A stretch of 64,000 nucleotides of DNA from Girardinichthys multiradiatus (Eukaryota; Chordata; Actinopteri; Cyprinodontiformes; Goodeidae): assembly GCF_021462225.1 (NCBI RefSeq), contig NC_061794.1, forward strand, positions 16,571,784 to 16,635,783, in the 5' to 3' direction. Shown here one piece after another: positions 32,442-44,431 of this stretch. Each line of letters starts with the position of its first letter. Within the stretch, counting starts at the first letter, position 1. The notes under the pieces are model-generated. The model was not told the DNA's origin and did not search any database. It saw only the letters and a list, made by a program, of their open reading frames with translations. Both the position numbers and the translations under genes were made by a program.

Positions 32442-34264
32442 TTATGTGTTTTTGGCAGCTTTCTATTTAACATTACTCCATCCTTGGTTCCATAAATCCT
32501 GTGACTCCAAGAACCAAAGACTATGCCCCTGCTGGACCACATTTGTAGGACATGATGCAACTGATTGGTGTATAACCTATGTTGTAAGCGCATTTTGAGG
32601 TCATTATGATGAAGGTGACTATTTTATCTGAAGCAAAATTAATGAAAAAGTGACTTTAAAATGGAACTTGTGACAATGCAAACAAGAGTTCATTTCAATA
32701 TATCTAACTGTTATGATGTAAGGTTGGAGGTTTTGCTTTGAATGATTGTATAAGGGAAAATAAAGTGAGTAAACCTAAATCTCTCCATGGATGCTTAGCA
32801 TGTCGTATAAGTGTGATGAGCTGGGTGTGGGGTTTTACAGATTTAAGACTGTGGCTGCACAAACACAAGAAAAGCCGACATCCCACCAAGAAGAACACAG
32901 CCACCAAAATAACTTACATCTCCCCAAATATGTAGATCCATTCTGTCTCTAGCATCGCAAGACTGGAAATTAAGCACAAACCAACTGATGTTAAATGTTG
33001 ATTTTTCTGACTTTAAATTTAATGTTTTGTCTGGCCATGAATCAGAAGCAGTTAGGGAAATTTGCTTTCTGGTTTTTGAAGTCATTAACATGTTTTCATT
33101 TCAGAGTTTTTGTATGGGAATTACTTCTCATATTTATTTGAAACACCATTTAGTCCAAATCTGCATCTCATTAAGCATCGAAACTGCGCTTGTCCTTGTC
33201 CTCGTAACTGTGCCAGCTCATCTTCAGCTTGTCTGCTGGGGTCACTTGGTCATGGTGTTACTCTAAAACCAGACCTCCTGCCAACACAGACAACAGCACA
33301 CACATTTCAAAGCTTTAAACACATGTTACTTCTGCAATGCCTTTTCCACTTATATTTGAATATTGCAAGTGCATATCCAGCATTAGAGAGCTAGAACGAG
33401 CAGCAGAGAGTTGAGGGGGCTCCGTTTAATGAACCCCCGCTGAGCTGACAGCACGCTGGTTTGGGTTTATGAGAACGTGTGCTACTGTGATTGGTTGAGG
33501 CTTAGGATAGGGGCCCGATACAGTGGGATACATTTCTCATCTGGATTGCAAACTCTCACAGACCTCACTCAGGCTGACATGCTTTTCAAGTTTCCTTCAG
33601 TAGTATGGGTAGTGACTCATTGTCCCCTGTGGAGCTTCATTAGCTATTTAAGAAGGCTGCATGTTTTCATGTGACAGTACACAGAACACTTAACCCTTAA
33701 CTTAACGTAAGAACTTACTTTAACCTGATGTAATGTGAACATCATAACAATGTTAATACTTATTCCAAAACTGGTTTTACCCTCAAATATATTTATGGTT
33801 TGTTTGGATCCAAATTTGGTTCCTAACTTTACAGGAAAATTGTTGTAAATGAGCGGTGTTGTACGTGGCTGATACAAATGAAACCAGACGTTTACGTAAA
33901 CTGTATAAATATACCTTTTTTTCCTCACTCTTTGGCATTAAATCTGACTACACATTATTATATATTTTAGAATATCATCACAATCACTGTCCTAAATAAT
34001 TTATATAAAATAAATGTAATTATTTTTATTTTATTTTTATTTGTATTACATTCTTTTTTTGTGTGACTTTAATTGGTAGTCAATGAATGACTGTGTTCAT
34101 TTGATACAAATTTGATATGACTATCAAAATGGGAAATACATGCAATTCAAGTAAGGCAGATCTGTGTTGATCTTCATAAGTTAGGGAATGGCTATAGAAA
34201 AAATACTATCTGCTCGCTTAAACTTCCCTTCCTCTACATTGAGATGAATAATTAGAACGTTTAA
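32442..34264. other. Gene-free stretch
   Basis: AT-rich sequence without recognised repeats. A block at about 33395-33560 is less AT-rich and could be a conserved non-coding element, but nothing in the sequence alone shows this. Confidence 0.4.
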
Positions 34265-34640
34265 AACAACTGGAACAGTTACAAGCAAGGCCTGGTGAAG
34301 ACCCAAGTCAAGTCTGTCATACTGTGGGCCTGTTTTACTTGCAAAGGAAACATTGTTACAGTTCAAAACACCATGAGCCCTTTAAAATACTGGGACATTT
34401 TAAATAAAGATCTGGTGGACCCTACCAGTAAACTGAAAAAAGACTGGGGTTTTCAACAGGAAAATGACAGATATGGCTAAATCAACAGAGAAATACTTAA
34501 TCAGACAGATGATCAAAATCTTTCCAGCTACATCTCAGTCCCCAGACCTAAAACCTATAGAAGACCTGTAGAGTAAGATTAAGAGAAGCGAGCATAAACG
34601 AGGACCCAGGACTCTGGATGATCAAGAGAGATTGTTTGTC
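34265..34640 (+). mobile_element. Tc1-type relic, catalytic C-terminal part
   Basis: Readable pieces are SVILWACFTCKGNIV, KKDWGFQQENDRYG (the second catalytic Asp replaced by Glu or shifted) and SPDLKPIEDL, followed by a stop, then KRGPRTLDD. Order and spacing fit a Tc1 transposase. Termini were not identified. Confidence 0.65.
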
Positions 34641-35777
34641 GTGATAAAATATTCCTCTCTCTCTTTCTGTGTGTGTTCTCCAACCTGGTGAAATGTTATA
34701 AGAGTAGACAAAGAGCTTTCTTGTTGACAAAAAGAATTTGTACACACACAGAACAGCAGGGATGGCAGTCCTTACAGCATACGGGACTTTGTAAAAAAAA
34801 CAAAAAAACACTCAAGGTTTGATTTTTTCTCTCTTTTTTTTTTTGCTTGAGATTTTGCTACTGCAGTATATTATCAAAGCATTGAGCTGTATAGCTTTTT
34901 AATACATGTTTACCAGGGGTGCCAAAAACTAATCTATAAGAGCCCCTAAGGCACATCTGACTGAGACAGGGATCTTGGCCACATCCTTGAGCAAGAAGAC
35001 ACCAAACAGTCTCACAGCAGGACAGAGACAAAGCTCTGCCAGATCTAATTAGTTCATTGTCTGACTGTCATGTTCCACCTGAGCTTGAGTTAAATTGGGA
35101 TTTATGTCCATTCGAGCACTTTCTTCTCTGTGCAAACTCCCTTCAACTAATGCCGTCGTTGCTCAGCTGACTTAATACTGTTCACAATGACAAAAACTAA
35201 GCAACTGAAACTGAGCGGAAGCAACAAATCTACAATTTAAAAGCTAATCCATAACTTATTTACATGCCAACAGATGATTTTCATTTTGGTTTTATCTCAA
35301 GTAGTGTGCACATACTACCTATCTATATTAGTCTCTATGGCAGCCCAAATAAGTGTTTTAATATTGAAGCAGAAGACAAAAAAATCAATGATCCACACAA
35401 ACGAAGGTGCACTCAGGGAGATTCTGTACATCCAAGCTTCCGATGTTGCTTATAGGAAACAAATGGATATGGGCTATAAAAACAATCAGGACTGAGCCCA
35501 TTATAAGGATCAATTTGAACTGTGTGATTAGATGGAAGTTTAAATATTAACAATTTTAACTCTGCAGTTCTTTGTATCAATGATGCGACTGTGCCACACA
35601 CAAGGATCAAGCTGCAGGCTCAGATAACAGACTTATCTGAGAAGGGAATTGTGTTTTCTGTTAATTGTTCTGCTTCTGCTGAGACTTTTTTTGTATCAGT
35701 TTTCCTAAAACAGGAACAATTTGACTGTGAGTGTTACATGTAGAGTTGTCTAATCAAAGGTTAAATTGGTACTTGTA
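34641..35777. other. Gene-free stretch
   Basis: Contains a weak Tc1 terminus relic, 'taccaggggtgccaa', near 34911. No gene is supported. Confidence 0.4.
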
Positions 35778-36175
35778 CACTACCAGTCAAAGGTTTTAGA
35801 TACACTTTCTCACCTAATGGGTCTCTTTATTTTCATGACTGTTTACATTGTAGATTCTCACCAAAGGCAACAAAACTGTGAATGACCACAGACTTATATA
35901 GTAGACAAAAAGTGTAAATTAACTTTAAAAATTTTTATGTTTAAAGTTATGTTTAAAGTTTTAAGTTCTTCAAAATAGCCACTCTTTGCTCTGATTACAG
36001 CTTTGCTCTCTTAGTATTCTCTCCATGAACTTCATGAGGTGGTCACCTGAAATGGTTTTCCAAAGAATCTTGAAAGTACTTCCCAGAGGTTCAACAGCAT
36101 GGGCATCAAAAGTCTCATCTTCACCTTCTTTGGTTGACAGAACAGCAGACATAGACGCTCCCTCTCCTCCAACTA
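35778..36175 (-). mobile_element. Tc1-type relic, same family as the window-end element
   Basis: The left terminus and the transposase C-terminal end on the minus strand are recognisable (WKTISGDHLMKFMERILRE), collinear with 63530-63830 of the element at the window end. The plus strand shows 'ttattttcatgactgtttac' and 'ggtggtcacctgaaatggtt'. It breaks off after about 36110. Confidence 0.8.
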
Positions 36176-36244
36176 AACCCTTAAATGACTCCAGGTCAGT
36201 TTGTTTCTTTGCCAAGTTGTGTTTTATATCTTCGGATTGCCATT

Positions 36245-36425
36245 TCCTCCCTTCCAGGCCACAAGTACCCTGGTTCGAATCCCACATCCTTTCACTCTGA
36301 GTCCCTGAGCAAAACCCTTTGCCCCTGAATGCTCCCTGGGCGCTGCACAATGGCAAACCACTGCTCCCTGAGGGATGGGTTAAATGCACATGACAATTTC
36401 TCCATTATGAGATCAATAGTCTATA
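36245..36425 (+). mobile_element. SINE-type fragment with B box
   Basis: Contains a perfect B box, GTTCGAATC (36273-36281), then the widely shared body 'ccctgagcaaaaccctttgc', 'gctccctgggcgctgcac' and 'gatgggttaaatgcac'. The A-box half is missing or unrecognisable, so the copy is 5'-truncated. Confidence 0.6.
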
Positions 36426-38714
36426 TTATTATGAAAATCATACCCATATGGTTTTTAGCCATAGCTAAACCATTTCATGCCTATGTACTCAAACCAGTTT
36501 TAATCCCTTGTAGTGAAATATTTTTTTTAAAATTAAAGATATAGTAAAAAAAAAGATCAAATCTCATGAAGAATTTAATATGACTACAGATAGTGACTTC
36601 TTTGTATTTTACCCTATTTCCATTGATTTTGCTCCTGACCTGCTTTTTGGGCCAGTTGACCAGTTAATCAGACCAAAATTGCTTTAAACATCCTCCTGGT
36701 GGTATAAATATTTCATGGCGTCATAAAACTGTGTTTACATACATTAGACTTTAGGTAGAAAATAGAAATAATACTTGAATTCATTAGTTGTCAAAGTGGG
36801 TACGAAATCTGCCCCTGGTATGTACAATTTGACAAATAGTTGGTATGAAATGTACCTAAAAAGTCAAGTACATCCATCAAAAACATAACAGAAAAGGTCC
36901 AGCAGCAGGTGCTTTGATGAGCAGAAGCATATCTGCCAGCTACATTTTAGAATTAGGAAACGCAACGATTCAGCAGGAGGGTCTGAAAATTACAAGAAAC
37001 TCAGTCGCCTCCAATACAACTAGTTTTTAACTAAGATCTCTGACAATTCACAAAATTTATGGGTCACATTTAAAAGCTCAAGAGAATATCTGACTCAAAA
37101 GGCAACACCATAAGAGTCAAGCATCATCGCAAATGACACAGAGTTGTCAACTCGATAATTAACAGCGACATGCAGCTCAACACATTAATATTTATTCCAC
37201 TTAACTGTCTCTCACTGATGGATTTTTGGTAATGAACTGTCAATTTAGCCTACAGGAATGTCATGTTGCTGTATTTTAAATGAAGGGGATAATATTAAGT
37301 GATTTGTTTGTATAGCTGTGGAAGAACCTCTGCTTTCGCATACTTTCAACAGATATTCAGCATGCGCAGGTCAATTTGCATGTTTTAATACAAAGTGTCT
37401 GTCATGGAATAAGTCTATCAGAACCAGAGCAGGTGTGTAAAAAGACAAAAATGGTCTGGAAAAATTACTAAAATTTGAAAGAAGGACATCGAGGATGAAC
37501 AGAGAAGAAGTCAGATGAAAAGTCAAGTGACCTTTAAAAATAAGGTCTGAAACAAATAATAAAGACAAAGCCAAAAATTACTGCAAAAGTTTGTTTAGTG
37601 TTTTGTTAAAGTTGAAGAGTAATTTTGAAATGTTTTGATACTGACAGAAAGCTTCTTAAATTCTATTGCTTCAGTTTTATGGTGGCAGTCTGCATGAAGT
37701 CTACTGTATGTGGCTATAAGGAATTAGCAGAGGATATGCAACTGCAAAGCTAATAATAGTTAATGAAAATTATTTTAATCACAAAGACTTTAGTTCAGGC
37801 AGTGCCATAAAGTCACCTGCAAGTAATCTTGTGGTTAGTTCAGGGGAAAATGTTAATGAAGTCAAGTCAGCAGATTTCACTCAGTCTTTATGATGAAATT
37901 AGAAGAGTAGAATAGTTGCTACAGAAGACGGCAGCTTTCAATTATTTGTCTTTTTAACCAAACACAGAGTCTATTAGCATAATAAAAGCTGCTAAATGTT
38001 TGATAAATGAGCCTATAAACAATAACTCAATTTTGGATTCCAGTTGTGCTCTATACACTTATGAGGCATTTATGCTTGCATGCCACAGCAGTGATAAATT
38101 AAAAAAGAGGAGATATAAATGCCTGCAGTTTAAGTCATACTTATTAAGAATACAGGAAGAGGGGCTCGTTTTGTTCTGCTGAATTTGCTACTTTTCAACC
38201 CTAATACATGTCTCAAGGCTTTTTCATGTCCACCAATTCAGTAATTATGTAAAAAAAAAAACTCAAGTTGATTGCTTCTTGGTATTCTGCCAAGGCGAGA
38301 ACACTTGTACTGGTCTCAATTATGCTGTCAACTGTAGGCAATATATATGGAAATGGTCTACTTTAAAAAGTGTAACGGGTTGCAAATTATTATGCCTTCT
38401 ATTTGCATTGTGGCTGAAAATCATGGGTGCAGATAATATAAGGTAAAGGGGGTTATTACTGTCATTTACTGCCTTGCTAAGTGACAGATACTTGCCACCA
38501 TGCTGCTGGGACCTCTAGACAGCTGTCAGCCCCGACAGATCTGTGACATGAAGACTTTTTCTCCTCATCTTTTTTTATTTTGCATTTGAAGAGGTCCCCT
38601 TGTGTTTCTAGACAGGTACAAGGTAGAGATGTGAAAATGACTGATGCAATCTAATGCTCTTTCCATCTTCTCTATAAGTGGAAGCTGCTGCTTAACTGAA
38701 ACTGATATGTTTTC
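36426..38714. other. Gene-free stretch
   Basis: AT-rich intergenic sequence; no gene or recognised element. The short open frames present lack protein character. Confidence 0.45.
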
Positions 38715-39140
38715 TATTTAAAAGAAATTGCTACCATGCAGCGCTGCGTTTACAACTTCGGGTTTGTTTGGGTATGTCTCTAGGAGCTTTGCCCATTCAG
38801 AGACTAAAATGTTTGCCCATTCTTCTTTGCAAAATAGCTCAAGCTCAGTCTGTCTGGGCAGAGTACATCTACGAACATCAGATTTGAAGTCTTGCCACAA
38901 ATTTTCAACGGCATTCATGTCTGGACTTTGACCGCTTAATTCAAATGCATGTCACAATTTACACAGTTCATAGATTTTTTTCTTGTAAAATCCATTATTT
39001 ATCATTTTCCATCTACTTTGCAGTTATTCACTACTATGTGTTGATCTATTACATAAAATCCCAATAAAAACACATTATAGTTTGTGGATGTAGCATAACA
39101 AAATCTTAAAGAGGTGGTTATACTTTTGCAAGGGGGAGTT
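38715..39140 (-). mobile_element. Tc1-type relic, internally deleted
   Basis: The minus strand carries the transposase C-terminal part: SPDMNAVENLWQDFKSDV with the third acidic residue, then LFCKEEWANILVSEWAKLLE. Just beyond 38940 it jumps to the family's subterminal sequence ('acataaaatcccaataaaaa') and the terminus 'tatacttttgcaagg' at about 39120-39136. Everything N-terminal is deleted. Confidence 0.8.
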
Positions 39141-40737
39141 TGTGATTGATTAGAGTCATTTTACCATCAACCTTTTTTCTCTCAAACCATTCAAATGTCA
39201 CGTAATTACAGCATTAACGTGCAGTATTCTCTTTTCATCGTGCATTAACATTGTCCTCACACAGGTAATCTGGAGACAACACTGTGACGTAACAAGACAT
39301 ACTGTAGCTCTCCCTCCTGGCTTCAGTATTGATCCAATTTATGATTCCCATCTGAGCTTTGGCTGCAGGCTGACTTGCAGGGTGCCAAACAAACACACAG
39401 ACTGGGTGATGCAGGAGCCAGAGCCAACTCTGCACAAAGCTCCAATGATCTGAATGTGAACACAGTTTGACTCAAATCCAGACTGAAACTGCTCGACGCC
39501 AAGAGGGATCCAGAGATGAGTGGCACTTATAGACTCAGATTACAGATGTGCTTCACAGTCTGATGACCAGTTTGGGCGTCTGATTGGACCAAGGGTCTTT
39601 TTGTTAGTACTGCACGTGCATTTGAGATGAGAGAGAGATGAACTGTATGAGAGATGAGAAGCAATCACTGATAACTGATCTAACTATAGGTAAAATAATA
39701 AAACGAGGAGAACAGGAGGAATTTAGATTTTAAAACTAGGGTTGTACTAGAAGAACAACTGAAAGGGCATTGAAACATAATAGTTGAAAAAGCTTTGCAA
39801 TGCATGAAATCATATGCAGAGCATCATTTTATTTTTGGTTCAGTTATCACTTTGTTTTTTTCATTTTCTTTCATACCATTTGGCAGATCAAAGAAGTGTC
39901 CCAACTTGTTTTGTTTTTAATCCACATTTTTATTTCAGTGCACAATATATCAGAAAGAAGCCAGTTAATTTCTGCTTTTTAAAATCTGTAAAAGTTTATA
40001 CAAATATAGCCCCTATGCATTTGATATAATATTATATTTTCAGAGCTGTGTTGAATATCTGACTGCGTTACAAAAAATATAATAAATAGTTTCTTATGGA
40101 TTGTGTGTCCTCTGTCCAACATGCCTAGAGGTCTGTCCCTGCAACCACGTGGAAGCAACTTGAAGCCAGTCTGGGGTCTTGGATGTTATTCCACAGTTCT
40201 CTCCATTTTATGCATTTAAACATTAAAAGAACATTTTCACAAATGACATAAACCATCTGAAGTGTCGAGTTTTAATGGACTTTGGTATTTAGTCTGTTCT
40301 TAGTTCAGTTTTGTATTTTGGTCATGTCTGTGTTGGTTTACCCTAATTTATGCTTTGTTAACTTCTACCTGGCCTCTATGTTTCTTTGTAGTGTTACTTC
40401 TATTCAGTCAATATAGATATCCAGCTTCCCTCAGTTGCTGCAGTCTTCCTGCTCCCTCACAGCTGCAACACACATGTACAAACATTTTTAATTCCATCCA
40501 TGAATCACCCTCCCAGCTTGTATGTCTCTCAGTTTCTTCAGTTCATTGCCAGATCCCCCTGTTATGTAACTAATTTTCTCCTTGTAGTTTTTCCTGCCTT
40601 CAAGCCTAATGTCCTCCCTTGTGTTTGACACATGAACCTTGGTTTGTGAGTTTCTTTATCATTAAAGCTTTTATTTGCTTAGGGACCTCAAAATCTCCAA
40701 GTTGCAATTCGAACTTCGCAGGTCATTTCAATATGGA
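39141..40737. other. Gene-free stretch, part LTR-like
   Basis: 39141-40240 holds no recognised element. From about 40320 to 40690 the composition resembles the LTR-like repeat at 24701 in opposite orientation (starts 'gtcatgtctgtgttggttt', ends with 'cattaaagcttttatttgc'), but boundaries and duplications are not clear. Confidence 0.35.
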
Positions 40738-40849
40738 TCAAAGTCACTGAGGAATGTTTATGACTACTTGTTGGATCTATGACCCAAAGAATGAATGCAG
40801 TTCTGAAGGCAAAAGGGGTTCAAACACAGTATACCTAATAAAATGAGTG
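40738..40849 (+). mobile_element. Tc1-type 3' end scrap (family of the 6594 element)
   Basis: About 110 bases match the end of the transposase gene and right terminus of the nested Tc1 at 6594-7798: 'cagttctgaaggcaaaaggg', then 'cctaataaaatgagtg' and TA at 40850-40851. The rest of the element is absent. Confidence 0.8.
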
Positions 40850-40854
40850 TAAAT

Positions 40855-41218
40855 CAGTCAGTCATTTTCTACCACTTATTCCATAGTGGGTCATGGGGGA
40901 GCTGGTGCCTATCTCCAGCAGTCTATGGGCAAGAGGCTGGGTACACCCTGGACAGATCGCCAGTCCATCGCAGGGCAACACACAAACAACCACGCACACA
41001 CTCATTCATACACCTAAGGGCAATTTAGAGTAACCAATTAACCTAACAGGCATGTCTTTGGATTGTGGGAGGAAGCCGGAGTACAGGGTGAAAACCCACA
41101 CATGCACGGGGAGAACATGCAAACTCCATGCAGAAAGACCCCTGGCTGGGAATCAAACCGAGGACCTTCTTGCTGCAAGGCAACAGCGCTACCAACTGCG
41201 CCACCATGCAGCCATGAG
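40855..41218 (-). mobile_element. SINE-type repeat with Pol III boxes, minus strand
   Basis: On the minus strand the 5' end has an A box, TGGCGCAGTTG (41193-41203), and a near-perfect B box, GTTTGATTC (41150-41158, one change from consensus). A long body follows that is shared with the copies at 49196 and 50868 ('gtttgcatgttctccccgtg', 'ctggcgatctgtccaggg'). It lies five bases from the end of the Tc1 scrap. Confidence 0.7.
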
Positions 41219-44200
41219 TGTCAATAAGTGGTGAAATTAATTTATTATTGTTCCATTTATTATTATTCTGAACATTCTGAGTTAACCTACATCTCACGAA
41301 GTCACAATAACTTTCTGAGAAAATGTAAACCAAAGGTAAATGTTAGATTTTTTCGATCAATAATGAAAACTTCAACATGAATCTGAGCTGTGAAGCCTCT
41401 GTTTACCCAGAAATAATAGCTGCTTTCAAAGGTATAATGAGAAAAACATCAAGCTGTTCCTGAATCCTCATGATGGCACACTTAGCTACTTGTGCCAAAG
41501 CCCTGTTAGTGCTGCTGTTCTGAGCTGAGGTTGCAACAAGATGTAAAGCCTCTAAGTGATGCTAATGGATTCTGCCCTTGTTTCTGATCACATTCTCAGA
41601 ATCACAAATGTACTTATCTGCCTGGATTAATTAAAACAAGGAAAGACCAGATGCTGCCTGTTTCTCAAATCTCTGCAAATAGTGTGTTTTCTGTTTATCC
41701 AAATATTAATTATTACTTTAATGTTCAATCTAAAAAAAACACTTTTAATGAGATATTTTGCGTTGGGGCACTTTGCTGTCCAAATACAGCTAAAGATCCC
41801 AGTGTATGTTGAATATACAGCTTGCCATGCTTGAGATGTTTTCTCTTCCCTCATTCATGTTGTGCTTTGCTATAGCTGCAGGGAGCTGCTGTGTGTTGGT
41901 GTGATGAACCATCATTGCATTTGGGAAGTTTTTGCTATGGAAATGTAAAACAGGCAACGCAGGAATAACAAGCTCAGATATTTATAACTGCGCTGAATAA
42001 TTTCAACTCCATAAATGTCATCTTTTTCTCTCCTTTTCCTCTTTGCTTATTATTCCCTTTACCAACCCCCATCCATTAACATTGTTTAAAAAACTTTCTC
42101 CACACTTGTTTCACCTCAACCCTTTTCCCTTCTCCTCTCCAAATCATTTACTCACTTCTGCTCAAGTTATCAGTGCTTCACATTGCTTAAATCCATGAAT
42201 AGGACTCGTCCCCCACTAACACACTCGATGCCTATGCTTTCTCTTTTTATTCTGTGATTTAGGTCACTGACTGACTAAAAGACTACACACAGCTGGCCTA
42301 CAAACCTTCCTTTGCAGTCCCCTCCCCTCTGTATTACACACAGCATGATGAATCACAGTCTTTCCTCTGTAACTCGCCCACAGTGTCCCAAAGCATTTTT
42401 TTTTATCATCTAGTCCATTATGTGCATCAGTGTTGGACCTCACACCTTAAATATCTATTTATTTTTCCTTTATCTTGATCTCCAGTCAGATTTTTCCTTT
42501 TTCCAATATTTTTGCACATCTACCTGTATTTTTCAACACTCTTTCATAGGTAAAACTCTGACATTTAAAATACTGCATCAGAATATAATTTGTGTTCATA
42601 GTGTACAAATTATTGCAATATGCAAATTTTTATTTAACATTTAAAAGTTTTAATTTTGTGTTTTAATATTTGCCTCAAATTTGATTTCTATGCGAACCCA
42701 GAAAGGCACATGCCTTTTAATTTTTAGTCTAAGCAAAAAAATGTTTTTGTCCTGGCCTTAGAAGTTATATGCAGGAAAAAGATGACTGAGATTCTCTGCA
42801 CATCTTCCAGTAAACAGCAGCTATATCAAGTGTTTCACAGCTGATGGACATCAAACTTAGAGAATATAGGGTTAGGCTGGAGCTCATTGGTCAATGTTCA
42901 GCTTTTATTGCAAAAAATTAAACAAAAACTAAAGTCAACAGAGACACAGTGAAGTCACGTTACAAGCCTATTGGTCAGATAAATGAGGGGTGGAGATCAA
43001 CAATGAGTTTAATGCCCACACCTTCAGAGACACCAGACATATAGTACACAACTGAAAATAAAAGCATCAAATTATTCAACCTATTGACAAAACAACATAA
43101 GCAGAAAGGAGGGTTTTACAGACAGACATTTGGGAATAAAATGGATTTAGCTCTTCCTTCATTTCAAATGGCTCCACTGTATTAAAAGTTCAAATAATGT
43201 ATGCTTCTCTGCACCGTAAGAGCTTGATAATATCGCCTCCTCTAGAGGTAGGTACGATTTTGTTCTATTTCTCCGAACTTCAGTGATGCTGCAGAGCCAT
43301 GGCCTCCTGTGCATAACGCTGGACAATTTCTTGATCCATACTTTGAGAGCCTTATACTCAAGTCTTTAAAGCTCTTTTTGTTTGCCCAATATAAACCAAA
43401 CACCATGGACATTTCAGAAAAGATATATAACAGGCTTTTTTTCATGTTTTTATTTTCCTGTGTGGATGTGTAAAAAACATTCTGTGGGTTGATTAGAGAG
43501 CCAGCATCTAGTGGTTGATGTTTTTTTTAGTTCACAATCAACCAATTGATATAAAATGTAATCAAAGAGGGCACAGGAATGATTAAATTCACAGATGGAT
43601 TACTCCTAAAAATATTGCAGTGTTCTGTTTAGAAAGTGCGTGTGACATTGAATTTTCATAATAAATCCAATTACATTTCTGGAAAGGAAATATTGATTAA
43701 ATATTTTAAAAAGTAAATTCATGCCACTGAAATGAACAGTTGTTGAGATATTTGGCCATAAATTTAATTATAAAGGCATTTCCAGACTACTGCTTTGCGC
43801 TCTTTTATGACCTCAAAGCTGCTACAATAGCAGCAACACAGGCAGCAGCAAAGAATCTGATATTTCTTTAGATATATTTCAGTAACTATCAAAGAGAGAT
43901 GCAACAGAGTCAGGAGAAGTCAGCTGTCATCAGATGGCAGAGCACAAGTGCTGTGGTGTGCGGACGGCCATCTAATTGGACTAGAGTCTATTTTTGCTGG
44001 ATGCCGGAGCACGGCCGGAGTCAATATGCATGAATCATACCACGCCACCAGGAAACAGAACGGGCACAACATCAGGATTTTCAAAATAATTCACTAAAGA
44101 CGGACTAGATCTCGCTATATTAATAAATACACACATGTATTTATATATACATGTGTGTATATTAGCAGTTGTTTATATTAGATCAATTAAATCAGTTACT

Positions 44201-44374
44201 GGGTTAACTAAGGTATTATAAACTGAGCAATTAAACATTAAATGCACCAAACTAAGCAACAAATATAGCTTTGCTACACTCAGTGTACTCACCTTTTGTA
44301 GAACAAAACACATGAAAATATCTAGAGGCATAAAACTAAAAATGAAGCATTTTAACTGGTTTAACTTCCACAGA
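41219..44374. other. Gene-free stretch
   Basis: About 3 kb with no supported gene or recognised repeat. A block at about 43910-44060 is GC-richer with little low-complexity sequence. A perfect inverted repeat lies at 44127-44160. Confidence 0.45.
44127..44160. repeat. Perfect inverted repeat (14-bp arms)
   Basis: Arms ATACACACATGTAT (44127-44140) and ATACATGTGTGTAT (44147-44160) are separated by 6 bases. It can form a hairpin, but the sequence is low complexity (AT/CA/TG). Confidence 0.8.
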
Positions 44375-44382
44375 ATTAGTTG

Positions 44383-44423
44383 CTCCCGCGACCTGGTCCC
44401 GGATGAAGCGGAAGACGATGAGG
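44383..44423 (+). mobile_element. Rex3 3'-tail insertion of only 41 bp
   Basis: The sequence matches the last 40 bases of the Rex3 element at 58720-61094: end of the RT gene (cgacctggtcccggatga), then 'agcggaagacgatgag'. It is flanked by ATTAGTTG (44375-44382) and ATTAATTG (44424-44431), seven of eight bases identical, which looks like a target duplication. This would be an extremely 5'-truncated, dead-on-arrival LINE insertion. Confidence 0.7.
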
Positions 44424-44431
44424 ATTAATTG

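Noticed and set aside
35970..36389. 139-codon minus-strand frame joined to a transposase end.
   Set aside because: Only the C-terminal part is Tc1; the rest crosses a SINE fragment and unrelated DNA.
41150..41203. Possible tRNA gene, minus strand (A and B boxes).
   Set aside because: The boxes belong to a repeat with a long non-tRNA body, and no acceptor stem or cloverleaf closes.
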